A program made the translations under genes and the position numbers. The notes below the pieces were generated by a model that made no database searches, had not been told where the DNA came from, and was given only the letters and a program-made list of their open reading frames with translations. This document shows, piece after piece, positions 22,692 to 33,327 of a DNA stretch of 64,000 nt; positions within the stretch are counted from its first letter, which is position 1, and every line of letters begins with the position of its first letter. Source of the stretch: Nymphalis io (Eukaryota; Arthropoda; Insecta; Lepidoptera; Nymphalidae); contig NC_065897.1 in NCBI RefSeq assembly GCF_905147045.1, positions 1,131,001 to 1,195,000 of the forward strand. Reading direction: 5' to 3'.

Positions 22692-22945
22692 ATATCCTGG
22701 GACATTATTCACACACGGCCATCTGGTCCCAAACTAAGCAGAGCTTGTACTATGGGAACCAGACAACTGATATACTACATATACTTTTCTTTTGTAAATA
22801 CATACTCATATAGATAAATACACCCAGAATCAGGACAAACAGACATGTTCATGCACACAAATGTCTGTCCTTGGTGGGAATCGAACCCACAACCTTCGGC
22901 GTGAAAGCCAAGTATCTACCAACCACGCCAACCAGCCAGTCAAAT
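22692..22945 (-). mobile_element. SINE family C, near-full-length copy
   Basis: tRNA-derived SINE read on the minus strand. The head contains TTGGCGTGGTTGGTAGATAC and a GGTTCGATTCC B box (plus coordinates 22877-22887). The body runs through CAGACATTTGTGTGCATGAA, GTATGTATTTACAAAAGAAA, TATCAGTTGTCTGGTTCCCA and TGGGACCAGATGGCCGTGTG. It ends with a TGTCCCAGGATA motif and a short ATT-rich tail. The anticodon-like loop reads CTTTCAC, suggesting a Glu- or Val-like tRNA ancestor. Confidence 0.85.
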
Positions 22946-23196
22946 ACTACAACGATTTGTGATTTGTAAGTCAGTAGATGTTAGATAGTCAATGAAGGAG
23001 TACCAGTTCTAAAACACGATGAGATTATTTTACCAGTGCTTTTGTATGTGTATTTTTTTTTTCGTAGATTTAGTTTTACATAGACTATCAATAAGGTGTG
23101 ATAACCTATAATTAGTGGAACATTTGTCAAAAAACTTTGAAATTTCTATTGTTACTACTTTGTAAATCTGTAATGTATCTACTGTTGGTTGTCCAA
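22946..23196 (+). other. Possible LINE 3' tail upstream of a microsatellite
   Basis: The segment ending ACTGTTGGTTGTCCAAAATA just before the AAAT array resembles lepidopteran LINE 3' ends that terminate in tandem AAAT units. If so, the array grew from the element's tail. No coding remnant supports this, so the call is tentative. Confidence 0.3.
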
Positions 23197-23341
<145 letters not shown>

Positions 23342-24271
23342 GGTGACATGTATCAATTTTGATTAAAGTAATTTGAATTTGGAATACAATCCTTGTAACC
23401 TCTTTTCAATTTGTAAAACACTTAGCTGTGAACGATGCAAATTCTATTATAAGGTTTATACGGCACATGTAGTTCGACGGCCAAAGACAAAATCACCATT
23501 AAGCTAAAGGCTAATTAAACCAACGAACTTCCCTGTCTCTATTCAACGGTGCTAACTTTCTAATCTCCGGTCTAAAATATAGGATTAGGCGATAAATGCT
23601 TAAGTTCCTAATTCTATACATTTTATGTATATTCTTCAATGTTCATCACATACATGTTCTAGATTATACAGTAAATGCTTAACGGAAAAAAAACAAAACA
23701 ACTAAATAAACGACAAAAAAATAAATGTATTGTACAACTAGCAGATTTATTGATAATTAGCTATTTCTTTCAGACAGTAAAATATATAAAATAATAATAA
23801 TAAATATTATTAAAAATAGCAAAAGCGGCGTTTTTAATTAAGAATTTATTTTAAAAAGAATCTTCAAGTAGTTCTGATAGGATTCAACTTATATTTCACA
23901 CAAAGATTGTATCACGGTCACTTTATAAAAAAATTAATGCTTCGTATCATTTCAACATCGCAGTAACTCAGAGAAACAGCTCCTAAGTGCTAGTTCCGAG
24001 TAATTTTGATATACATGATTGCATTTTTTCATCTACTTTGTTTTTTGTACAATATTCTTTTATTTCTCAAAGTATTTTTAAAAGCTAGACTATTCATTAT
24101 GTTTAGCCTGTAATCTTAACAAAATAATAAAGAGTTTTAATATTTTATTATTTTTATAGCTGATTATTATGAGATTTTTTTTATATATATTTATATGACT
24201 TTTTTTGTAGTCTTGTTAATAAAACCCATTCACCAGATAGGTCTCGCTCAATTTTTAATTACAAGTGTGAG
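23342..24271. other. AT-rich DNA, no gene seen
   Basis: Unique-looking AT-rich sequence with A/T runs. No coding frame, RNA or repeat that I can name. Confidence 0.5.
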
Positions 24272-24569
24272 TTTTTTTTTTATTTGCCGAGAGGGCAAAT
24301 GACTCTACTCCACCTGATGGTAAGTGGTAGTAGAGTCCAAACGCGACGACGGCCAGTACAGACGGGAAGAATGTTCTGCACTAGCCGCCTTCGCCTTGCC
24401 GGCCCGCAAGATGCCTCTTCACGCCTCGTTTGAAGGAACCCGGGTTGTAAGAGGAGGGGATACGTGAGCTGGTAAGGAATTCCATTTTTTGAAAGTGCGA
24501 CAAAGAAAGGAGTTGACAAATTTCTCTGTGCGCGATGGAATTGATGTCACAGTTAGTGACATCAATTCC
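24272..24569 (-). mobile_element. 5'-truncated copy of the 46.6-50.2 kb LINE, with snapback end
   Basis: Minus-sense copy of the last ~270 bases of the LINE at 46580-50246. The 10-T run at 24272-24281 is its poly(A) tail. Next come the stem-loop motif (CCACCTGATGGTAAGTGG), GACGACGGCCAGTACAGA, CGGCCCGCAAGATGCCTCTT and GAACCCGGGTTGTAAGAGGA. The coding part is the C-terminal end of the reverse-transcriptase ORF and is no longer functional. The 5' border (24537-24569) is a perfect 14-bp inverted repeat with a 5-base loop; see findings. Confidence 0.9.
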
Positions 24570-24871
24570 AATTAATTAAAGACTTAATTAAAGACACAAG
24601 GAATATAACCCCTTAGACTCTGTGATTGGCGTTTTGACGGTGTAAAAAGTGTATATGTAGATGTGAACGTACATATCATATTTTTTTTGCTAAGTGCATA
24701 GCTCATGTTAGGAATGGAAACGACAATAGCCCAACAGGCTAGGATCGAAACTGTGACTTTGATATCGCTAAGCGACCTATAAACCATTGCGTTAGTGACG
24801 CTTATTTGTTAGTCTGCATTGCAAAATTATAAAACAATAATTTTTTTAATAACTTTTGTAATTTAATATCA

Positions 24872-24945
24872 AAATAGTCTTTATTCAAGAAATCTCTGAA
24901 TAAAAACAAAGATTGTATTGAATGTAATGCTACCACCGATTCGGA
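24872..24945 (-). mobile_element. Repeat family D fragment
   Basis: Minus sense: an ATCAAAATAGTCTTTATTCA tail side, then CTACCACCGATTCGGAATGT. This matches the family D order seen at 32.6 kb and the reverse of 40.0 kb. Confidence 0.5.
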
Positions 24946-24975
24946 ATGTAGATTGAGTGTAGATATAGAGAACCG

Positions 24976-25293
24976 AGAAGCCGAGATGGCCCTGTGGTAA
25001 GAATGCGTGAATCTTAACCGATGATCGTGGGTTCAAACCCGGGCAAGCACCACTGAATTTTCATGTGCTTAATTTGTGATTATAATTCATCTCGTGCTTT
25101 ACGGTGAAGGAAAACATCGTGAGGAAACCTGCATGTGTCTAATTTCACTGAAATTCTGCCACATGTGAATTCTACCAACCCGCATTGGAGCAGCGTGGTG
25201 GAATAAGCTCCAAACCTTCTTCTCAAAAAAGAGGAGAGGAGGCCTTTAGCCCAGCAGTGGGACATTCACAGGCTGTTACGGACGGTGTTACGG
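24976..25293 (+). mobile_element. SINE family A (Metulj-like), full length with 12-bp TSD
   Basis: The complete reference copy for family A in this window. It is flanked by the exact duplication TATAGAGAACCG (24964-24975 and 25294-25305). The tRNA-derived head has an A-box-like TGGCCCTGTGG (24987-24997) and a perfect B box GGTTCAAACCC (25030-25040). The RTE-like 3' half follows (GGTGAAGGAAAACATCGTGA, CAACCCGCATTGGAGCAGCG, AGCCCAGCAGTGGGACATTC), ending GGCTGTTACGG with a second TTACGG unit. It is non-autonomous and predicted to use an RTE reverse transcriptase. The exact duplication implies a fairly recent insertion. Confidence 0.92.
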
Positions 25294-25305
25294 TATAGAG
25301 AACCG

Positions 25306-25779
25306 TTTGCAAACTAAATAGTTAATCGTTTTCTCAAATGAAATACAAATATGCAATCAATACATGTTTACCATTAAAATATCTATTGAAGTTGAAAATC
25401 GCTATCGATGCGGTAAGTTGGGTGGTTTAGTTACAATTTAGGAACGATATATGAAAAAATAAATTTGTCACAAGCACTCTTTTCCGAAATAGCATTCTTG
25501 TAGGTGTTCAAAAGTTCATATTGGAGGCAATATGCGATAATTTCGTTCTGAAGTTTCAAAAGAGTCATTAGTATAAGCCTGCAATCGAAGCCAACTTATA
25601 GAACTTATGAACCTCGTGTAATAAACTATAAAAGTTTGATCGTGTTGAGAATACACGAATTGGATTTAGACCTGTTTCTTTTGTTTATTATTCGTCCTTA
25701 CATTTATTGGATTATCATTTATTTATAGATAAACTAACTTTGTTCGTGGCCTCCATCGTGATGAATTCATAATAATATA
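25306..25779. other. AT-rich DNA, no gene seen
   Basis: Unique-looking; nothing recognisable. Confidence 0.5.
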
Positions 25780-26035
25780 ATAATATCCTGGGACATTATT
25801 CGCACACGGCCATCTGATCCCAAACTATGAAGGGCTTGTACTATGGAAACCAGACTACTGATATACTACATATACTACTTTTCTTTTGTAAATACATACT
25901 TATATAGATAACCACCAAGACTCGGGACAAATAGACATGTTTATGTACACAAATGTCTGTCCTGGGTGGGAATCGAACTCACAACCTTCGGCGTGAAAGG
26001 CAAGTATCTACCAACCACGCCAACCGGCCCGTCAA
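25780..26035 (-). mobile_element. SINE family C copy
   Basis: Minus-sense copy close to that at 22692: an AATATCCTGGGACATTATTC tail side, ACGGCCATCTGATCCCAAAC, GATATACTACATATACTA, AATGTCTGTCCTGGGTGGGA, a B-box reverse complement GGAATCGAACT, and a head ending CCAACCGGCCCGTC. The flanks are AT-rich AATAAT stretches, so a target-site duplication cannot be judged. Confidence 0.85.
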
Positions 26036-29021
26036 TAATTTTTCGATTGACGTAAACAATTTCGCATTTTTCAAAACAAACATGTCTCAAAGTGTCTTCG
26101 GATTTCAAAATAATGATTTTAGATTAGATTAAGGTATTTGAAATTTATACAAATTAACAAACTAACTTCCATATTATATACAAAGCAAATTGTCGCCACC
26201 TCCTCTCAGACTAATCCGGGGAAGTTTGACATACCTTAGTCTGTTTAATACTGGTTACGTTTGAGTATATAGGTGTGTTTGCCTTGTGTTGACTTAAATT
26301 CTCCATAATTTTTTTTTCTCTATGTAATGAAATTATTTTCAGCAGATAAATTATCCAGATTACTTCTAAAATAAATTATTGCAACTAATATATTCCAATT
26401 AAATGTACTTTATATTGATTTAAGAATTAAATAAAACCAGATCTTCGTACAACACGTGTAAAAAGTAAGATGCAGACAGAATTGACCTCAGGTACCGCCG
26501 CAGCATTATTTTCGAATAGCACCTTTTAAACTATTTTTTATATTATTTGTATAATCTTAATATTTGTACAGATCCTATTTCCTTTTTGACTGTCATTAAT
26601 AATAATTATACTGTAAGTATTTACAAATTAAAGCTTGATTATAAGCCAACTTCAAACATTAATTAGATCTTTTCAAACACATCGTTCCCTAACACTTAGC
26701 CCACAGCAGCATAGTTTCAATGTTCCGCAGGCAAATTGGTTCCTTTCATGTCAATTTCCGGTACATCTTACATTACAATCGGTCGGTGCTGTTTGTTGGC
26801 TAACAGAACTCGTAGATAATTAAGCCACCCAGGAAGAGGTGCCTCCGATCTAGACAATACGGAACTTTGTGATATTTAAAGGAGAAATGTGGTTTGGTAT
26901 TTAATCAATAGCGACGACGTTTAGAACTATTTGCTTGAAGGATCTGGATGGAGCTAATAAAAGGAAGTTTCTATTTTATCACATTCCAGTTCTACTGATA
27001 CGAAATATTGGCACGTAGGTAGTGGCGTTTGTGAACTTGTTCTCGCTTCAAAGGGCTTAGATATAGAGGGTCTTGTAAAAGATTTATTTTGAAATATGTT
27101 AAATAGTTTCTTCATTAATAATATAGAGATCACAAGCATAAGTATAAATAAAAAGCAATTTTTGCGTATCCTGATAGAAAAGTTCCTTAATCAGATTTAA
27201 TAACATAAAATTGAAGTAATGCGAAGCAGTATGTCTTGAGATGATATGAAGACTGTCTTATTATGAGTCATAGTACCTACGCTATCTTATTTCAATTTCA
27301 ACGCTCCATTGATTGCAGATGCCGGGAGCGGTCTTCTTTTGCAGTCACAAAGAGTAGACGAGATGGAATGATGTCACATGGTATAGGTGAGACAGGGACA
27401 GATTATATTTTTCTATGGGGAGACGAAAATATCGAAAAAAGTTATAGCATCAAAGTCTCTGCGCCCGTAAAGGTCTCATTAAAAGTGCTTTGTGAAAGAA
27501 TTCGTTCCAATTTATAAGGCAGTAAGCGGTAGATTGGTCGGAAAGTAAATAACGACATTCTCCGTTGTTTAAACGAACTCAGCACCGCTCGTCGGGTTAG
27601 CTCGTGCTCTTGTTAGTGCGAGGCTTGTCCATAGCGTATTTATTATTGGGACGAAGGAAAGGTATCGGATGCGAATGGAACGGGAGAATTGGAAAGAATT
27701 TTCTACAAATAGACACGACAGTCGTGCTCTTTATAGAGTTACCCTTTAGTTTCTTTATGCGAGGGAACAGTTTGGAATTCGTGCATTCTTTAGAATTTTA
27801 TTATATCCTATTGAATCAGCATACTGCATACATTCTCAATATATGTACATTTATAAATATTTTTATCGGATTTATGAATTAATGTACATATACTCAGCAG
27901 ATTAAGATTCTTTTTTTCAATTCATTTCTTGAAATGTCTTCGTTTAATATATAAATAAGTTATATGAATTCTTTTGAGGTTTCCCGAGACGAATATTATG
28001 AAATAGTGACTTTACAAACTTTTTTCACTGAATAGTGTCGAAGAAATTTTATTTAAGTTCAGTCCAACTCAAAGTAGTTTGCTGGCGTACCAAAAATTTT
28101 TGGTTTGCAAGTTAAATGAACGAAAAATGTAAATCTCTACTTTCCCAAACTCTTGGCGTTTCAGACGGCATCTGTCAATGGCATAGCACCGGGGTTTTAC
28201 TTTTAAAACATGACATTATTTTTTTTATTACAGCGCGTGAGCAAAAATGTACTTATTTCGCGCTCCGTTGATCTGAGAATGTGACATCAGACTGTGTGAA
28301 GGCGTTGTGCCTATACGAGTATATCGCGTATTTACGATGTGGCGTACTCGATATCTCGACCTCTTCAAACTACGGTCACTGGTTTTTATTCGACTTGAAA
28401 TAAAACAAGAAACATACTATGTTCATAATATAACATATTATGTTCATAATATTTATTATAGTTTTCATAATATGCTTGCAAATTCATTTGAATCAATAGA
28501 TTTTCTTGGAAAAATTGTTTTTCTGATTACAGTTCATAATTTATTGTTATTTAAATTTTATTGAAATCAGTTAAGAAATATCTGTTGACGTATTATATTT
28601 ATGTATACATATGGTAATTCTCGTAGTCATTAATTTAGTTAATATTAATATGTTTAAATGGATATTATAAAGTACTTTGGCGGCAATAGCGTTCGTAACT
28701 CAGGACATATTTAACTAAAATATAAAAAACACTATCATTGTATAAAGCGAATTCAAATTATACATTTTAATCAACACAATTTCGACGTGTCGATATTATT
28801 TAATACCTAACGAGGCACGATGGCTTTGTGTCGTTAGCTGAAAAACGGTTATGTTACTCAGGTGACAAAGGGTTTAATGATGTGCGTGGCTCGCCGGCGT
28901 AACCTTAGAACCCTGTCGAATATTCGGTTGATTATTGTTATTACGCGCTTGTTATTGACTGTCACGTGAAACGTGTGTATTTATAGTGTTATATGTGATA
29001 ATGTAACATTACATTCCACCT
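26036..29021. other. Long unique stretch, no gene seen
   Basis: About 3 kb with almost no recognisable repeats, unusual for this window. Frames at 26635-26823, 27263-27517, 27604-27882 and 28307-28564 (all +) are short and have no recognised domain. A short degenerate tandem array of about 21-bp units sits at 28418-28473 (TATGTTCATAATAT repeated). If a small host exon exists in the window, this is one of the better places to look. Confidence 0.45.
28418..28473. repeat. Degenerate ~21-bp tandem repeat, about 2.7 units
   Basis: TATGTTCATAATAT occurs exactly at 28418-28431 and 28439-28452, with a diverged third unit (TAGTTTTCATAATAT) at 28459-28473. Probably simple slippage. Confidence 0.75.
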
Positions 29022-29150
29022 AAAGTTGTATAGCTGGTGAAATGTTACATTGATTTCTCTCTTTCTGTCATCAGCCATATTATATTCGGAAGAAAAAGAT
29101 AAAACATTATTTAACAATACAATCGCTATACAACGTTTATAAATAAGAGA
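29022..29150. repeat. Foldback (palindromic) repeat, copy 3 of 3
   Basis: GTTGTATAGC at 29025-29034 is the exact reverse complement of GCTATACAAC at 29125-29134. Inside these arms TTGATTTCTCTCTTTCTGTC pairs with the GGAAGAAAAAGATAAAACAT block. The sequence is shared with the copies at 14742 and 17532. Confidence 0.65.
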
Positions 29151-29921
29151 AATAAACGTTTTTAACATTTTTAAAATTGATATTAAAAGATATATAGACA
29201 AAAAATAGGATCGAAAATATTAAGTCATAATAAAATCTTTAAATTGTTTGTACTTTCATTTCAAAATATCACTGACGCGCGATTATAAGGCAATTTGTCA
29301 TGGTAGTTTTAAATATAATATGAAAAGTAATGAATTAAGTAATTTAAAAACAGTGTATTTACAAATTATTAATTATGTGTTTAGTGTAAATAATTCTATA
29401 GTAATGTCATTTAACTTCCCTGTGGATATAATTAAGAAATAATACGATTCTATTTAACACTACTCTTGTTCTTAAAACTAATTACTTTATAACCTGACAC
29501 TAAAAACGACAATAGTGCAATGGTTAATGTGCCAAGCGATTCAAAGATCCCAGATTCGATCCTGACCTTTTAGATTTTTGTTATGCCTACTCTTAGCATA
29601 AGTTTAACACTTGTTTGAAGGGGTAAATAGAATATTATAGTATAAGTATTAGAAAAGCTCCCTCTAAGATTAATTTCAAGAATTGTCTACGAAAGCATAA
29701 TTATTCAGAAAGTTTCTCAGTCTCTAGTTTTTGTCGTCTTATCTTATGACATATTGTATTTTTTATTATTTATATGTCTATATTATATATATAATATAAT
29801 TATGTGTATATTATGCAGTATATGATGTGTGTATGTATGTATGTGTTTTTTTTATTTTTATAGTTATATGTATACGTATGTATATTTATGTGTACATATA
29901 TTAGTATTTTTGTTGGTACAA
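29151..29921. other. AT-rich DNA with a possible tRNA-like head scrap
   Basis: No gene seen. At about 29515-29570, GTGCAATGGTTAATGTGCCA and CCCAGATTCGATCCTGACC resemble a decayed SINE head (A-box-like and B-box-like). Confidence 0.35.
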
Positions 29922-30035
29922 TTTACTGATTACCGCCTTCACGGATTTCTGTTTAGCCTAAAGGTTAATGGTAGGTAATGCCTTCAGACATTAAGTTTGC
30001 CTCTTATTCTAACTGCATATTGTTCAATACAAAAA
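29922..30035 (+). mobile_element. LINE 3' UTR fragment (family F)
   Basis: TACCGCCTTCACGGATTTCT, GTTTAGCCTAAAGGTTAATG, GTAGGTAATGCCTTCAGACA, TTAAGTTTGCC, then TATTGTTCAATACAAAAA. I recognise this as the 3' UTR of a common lepidopteran non-LTR element. No coding part remains. Confidence 0.5.
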
Positions 30036-30617
30036 TTAGTAATTCCTATAATACAGCTTCCAACAATCAAGAAATCCTATAAAATATTAAGTCAAAATCG
30101 CAGAGCCATATAACATTGGATCCTTGGCCCACCTGAATTCCAAGCCTATATACGAGGCTTGTTGGTTATGCGGCCGTGCGTGAAAAGGGCGCTCTATTGA
30201 GGGGGATGTGACCCATTTCGAAATAGAAATTTGACAACGCATTTACTTGTCATCTGTATATAGGTATATAAAGTAATGTACTGACTGACTGACAATCAAA
30301 AAGCCAAATTATGAGAGATAGAAATAAGTAAGATGTGAAAAATTACTTTGAATGAATTTTTTCTTTAATTTTTTGGCGTTCAATCTTGAACTAAATGCAA
30401 TCCACTCGTTATAAATGGCATTATTATTTAAACACCAAGGTAATATATATGTTTATATATATGTTTATAAATAAATATGTTTATATTTTTTGGCAACGTG
30501 TTGCACTGAAAACAATATTAAAATCATATATAATTAATATTATTTAGTTTCTGTGAGCAACGTGAAGACGCAGTGAAGTAACAGCCAGTATCCCAATATG
30601 CTGGGTATAGGTAAAAT
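30036..30617. other. No gene seen; GC-richer section
   Basis: The segment 30110-30230 is GC-richer, and a TGACTGACTGAC run sits at 30281-30292. It could be a decayed repeat, but I cannot name it. Confidence 0.4.
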
Positions 30618-30870
30618 AGATAAGAGGGGGGCAAATGGGCAGGAGGCTCGCCTGATGTTAAGTGACTACCACAGCCCGTGGGCATCTGTTTCACCCAAGG
30701 GCTTACAAGTGCGTTGCCGGCCTTTAAGGAAATAGTACGTTCTTTTCTTGAAGGTTTCTATAGCATATCGGTTTGGAAAAGTCACCGGCGAAATTTCCAT
30801 AGAATGATTGTGCAAGGCAGGAAATGCTTTAAAAATTGCGTTATTGTTAATTTTCACGCTTCTCCATTAC
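30618..30870 (-). mobile_element. LINE 3' end (different family), with related stem-loop motif
   Basis: Minus-sense tail of a non-LTR element, recognised as common in Lepidoptera: GGGCAAATGGGCAGGAGGCT, CGCCTGATGTTAAGTGACTA, AGTGCGTTGCCGGCCTTTAA, GTACGTTCTTTTCTTGAAGG. A minus-strand frame here ends FKKRTYYFLKGRQRTCKPLG, consistent with a LINE C-terminus. Its 3' motif CACTTAACATCAGGCG is a variant of the stem-loop shared by the main LINE and the PA repeats. Confidence 0.6.
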
Positions 30871-30884
30871 GTAGTGGCCACAGA

Positions 30885-30966
30885 ATTTTAATATGTGTAA
30901 ACACATCCGAATTTGAGCTCAGTCTCGGCTAAGATGCACGTTTTTAGCCACTGAGCCATCACGCTG
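30885..30966 (-). mobile_element. tRNA-like SINE head fragment
   Basis: On the minus strand: CGTGATGGCTCAGTGGCTAA, then AACGTGCATCTTAGCCGAGA and GAGCTCAAATTCGG. This aligns with the family A head (A box TGGCNCAGTGG, B-box-like GCTCAAATTCG). The RTE-like half is not preserved. Confidence 0.45.
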
Positions 30967-31466
30967 AAACAAATACTTCAAACTCTTAAGACATTTGTAC
31001 ATGATCTAAGAAATAAAACTATGAAATATTTCAGAATAACCAAAAAGAAAAGCAAACGTTGCAGAAAACAAAGACACAAAATAAATACAATTAATTTTGT
31101 ATATTGTTTGAAAGCATATAATCGATATGACAATGAAAGCACTTTATAAAATACTCGTGACAAAACTTTGTGCCCGTCTGTACCTGCTACTGATCAGTTG
31201 TTGTATCGCTTAACATTAATGTTATTTCAATTGCTAAGTTCCCTTTTCAGAAAATAAAAAGAATACAATTTATTTACATCGTCAACGTGTCATAAGCGAT
31301 GACCCGATAGGATGTCAGCCTCCTTATTTCATGGCCTGTTTTTACTTAAACTGACTTACTCACCATTTCAATTTGACGGTAGACTAATTGATGATAATTA
31401 TTGCACCGAATTTACTTTAATATTTAAAAATAAAACATTGTAAAATATTACCATGATAAAAAAGAC
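30967..31466. other. AT-rich DNA, no gene seen
   Basis: Nothing recognisable. Confidence 0.5.
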
Positions 31467-31580
31467 CAATCCACCAAGCCGTATTGGAGTAGTTTGGTGA
31501 TATAAGTTCCTAACATTCTCCTCAAAAAGGAAAGGTGGAAAGATATGGTAGCTGTGGAATTATTAAGAGGCATTACAGAC
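31467..31580 (+). mobile_element. SINE family A, 3' fragment
   Basis: CCAATCCACCAAGCCGTATT, GGAGTAGTTTGGTGATATAA, TTCTCCTCAAAAAGGAAAGG, then a decayed GGCATTACAGAC end. Only the RTE-like 3' part remains, strongly diverged. Confidence 0.6.
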
Positions 31581-32333
31581 ATTGGCAGACATTAGATTAC
31601 ACTAAAAAAATTGATTCATTTTTGTATGATAAGTCATGAGTAAACTTAAAAGTAAATTTCAAAGAAACTGCTCGTATTTTTCAGATGGATCTGCGGGCAG
31701 GCGCTAGTTTAGCATAGATAGAATTCATCACGTAATCGAATGCACGCCACTCCCTAAGGGTTCGCTCCTCGAAGGCAATTTGCATCGACTGAAGGTACAT
31801 ACTGTACAATATTTTACGTGGATCGCAATATAGTCAGGTGTATACGAAAATTATTTTCTTTACGAAAAATTGTGACGAAGTGTTTTTGTTTTATATTATA
31901 AGTTCTGAGTAATTTACTTATATATGTAATCTTTGAGCTTTATATTTTTATATACTTTCTAATTGTACTTAAAATTAAGATTGATATAAAAAAAACCAAA
32001 CGATTAAAGATGGAATGTGACAACAATGGTAACTTGTAATGACACTTAATGGTATGTTAAACATAATTAAAATGATTACTAATTATTAGAGATTACATAA
32101 TACTGCTAGGAAATCCATTTGGCAAAGAGCTTACCACCTGGTGACCCTTGGAAACGTTTGATTGTTTATTGTCTCTCCATCATATGGGCGTATAAGGCAT
32201 TAATTTCTTATACGTATAATTACTAGCTTATCGAAAAATAATCCTTTAGTAACCTTATGATAATCGCTGATTGAGCTGAGGTCATTTCAACTCCAAGCTA
32301 AAGTCAAAGGTCAAAAATCTTTATTTAATATAG
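31581..32333. other. AT-rich DNA, no gene seen
   Basis: Unique-looking. The block 31690-31800 is GC-richer with no recognised feature. Confidence 0.5.
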
Positions 32334-32590
32334 TTTTTTTTCCACCTGATGGTAAGTAGTCACCAACACCCATAGACATTGGCATTGTAAGAAATGTTAA
32401 CCGTCGCTTGCATCCAATACACCACCAACCTTGAGAACTAAGATGTAATGTCCCTTGTGACTGTAATTACACTGGCTCACTCACCCTTCAAACCGAGCAC
32501 AACAATACCAAGTACTGCTGTTTTGCGGTAGAATATCTAATAATTGGGTGGTATCTACTCAGATGAGCTTGCACAAAGCCCTACCACCAG
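32334..32590 (-). mobile_element. PA repeat ending exactly at the stem-loop
   Basis: Minus-sense copy. The T-run at 32334-32341 (poly(A) tail) directly abuts CCACCTGATGGTAAGTAGTC, so the ~30 bases that normally lie between the stem-loop and the tail (GGCCCATATG...TATTCTAT) are missing. The body is otherwise complete up to CTACCACCAG at 32590. Confidence 0.85.
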
Positions 32591-32619
32591 AAGCGTTAAT
32601 ATATATAAGTAAGTGACTT

Positions 32620-32690
32620 ATTGATTGTCATAAATCTACCACCGGTTCGGAAATAAACACCTCCTGAGAAGAACCATAAGGCTACCTATA
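32620..32690 (-). mobile_element. Repeat family D fragment
   Basis: Minus sense: ATAAATCTACCACCGGTTCG, GAAATAAACACCTCCTGAGA, AGAACCATAAGG. It lies 30 bases from the 5' end of the neighbouring PA copy. Confidence 0.6.
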
Positions 32691-32726
32691 GTCTATAAAA
32701 AATTAAAATATACACAAATTATGATC

Positions 32727-32825
32727 CATCAACTCACATTGTAGTAGCGTGGTGGAATAAGGTCCAACCCCTCTTCTCAAGAGCAGTGGAGGACTTTACC
32801 TAGCAGTGTAACATTTAGAGGTTAT
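32727..32825 (+). mobile_element. SINE family A, 3' fragment
   Basis: ATCAACTCACATTGTAGTAG, CGTGGTGGAATAAGGTCCAA, CTCTTCTCAAGAGCAGTGGA, CCTAGCAGTGTAACATTTAG. The 5' part is missing; an old insertion. Confidence 0.7.
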
Positions 32826-33327
32826 TAAAAAATATATTACAAGCAATACTGTAATTTATTTTCTTGCTAAATTTATTCAAAGGCACAAATGTAATTACAC
32901 ATTTTGTCTGTATTTAAATGAATCCGACGAAAGTTCATTAAAAATATATTGATGCCGAGAAACAATATTGCGTCTCCTACAGCGGCACAGGTTTGAATGG
33001 AGAGAGAACGGAGGTCTTTGTGTCAAGACGTCAACTTTATTAGGAGCGGAGGAAATTTATAATTGCCAAGAGAACAATATGAATCTTAAGAAGTAACAAA
33101 AAATACGGTCATTTGAACCGGAGAACTCCAAGTTTACACACCGTTGATTTATGGAACGGACAATCTATTCATCATTTTCAGTATATTTGTTTTATGATAC
33201 GAACTAAGGATTTTTGTACTCGCATCTAAAATTTACGTAATTTATTGCTGGATCTTGTTTTGTGCGAGACTTAAGTAAGAAATGCTCTTGTTTTATTCAC
33301 ATATGTATTGTAGTTTGTATGAAATTA
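32826..33327. other. AT-rich DNA, no gene seen
   Basis: Unique-looking. The block 32970-33050 is GC-richer and repeat-free. Confidence 0.45.

Noticed and set aside
22877..22945. Functional tRNA gene
   Set aside because: The sequence has a tRNA-like B box but continues into the family C SINE body, recurs at 25.8, 33.3 and 35.1 kb, and lacks a proper acceptor stem.
24990..25045. Functional tRNA gene
   Set aside because: The A and B boxes belong to the family A SINE head; no cloverleaf acceptor stem closes it.
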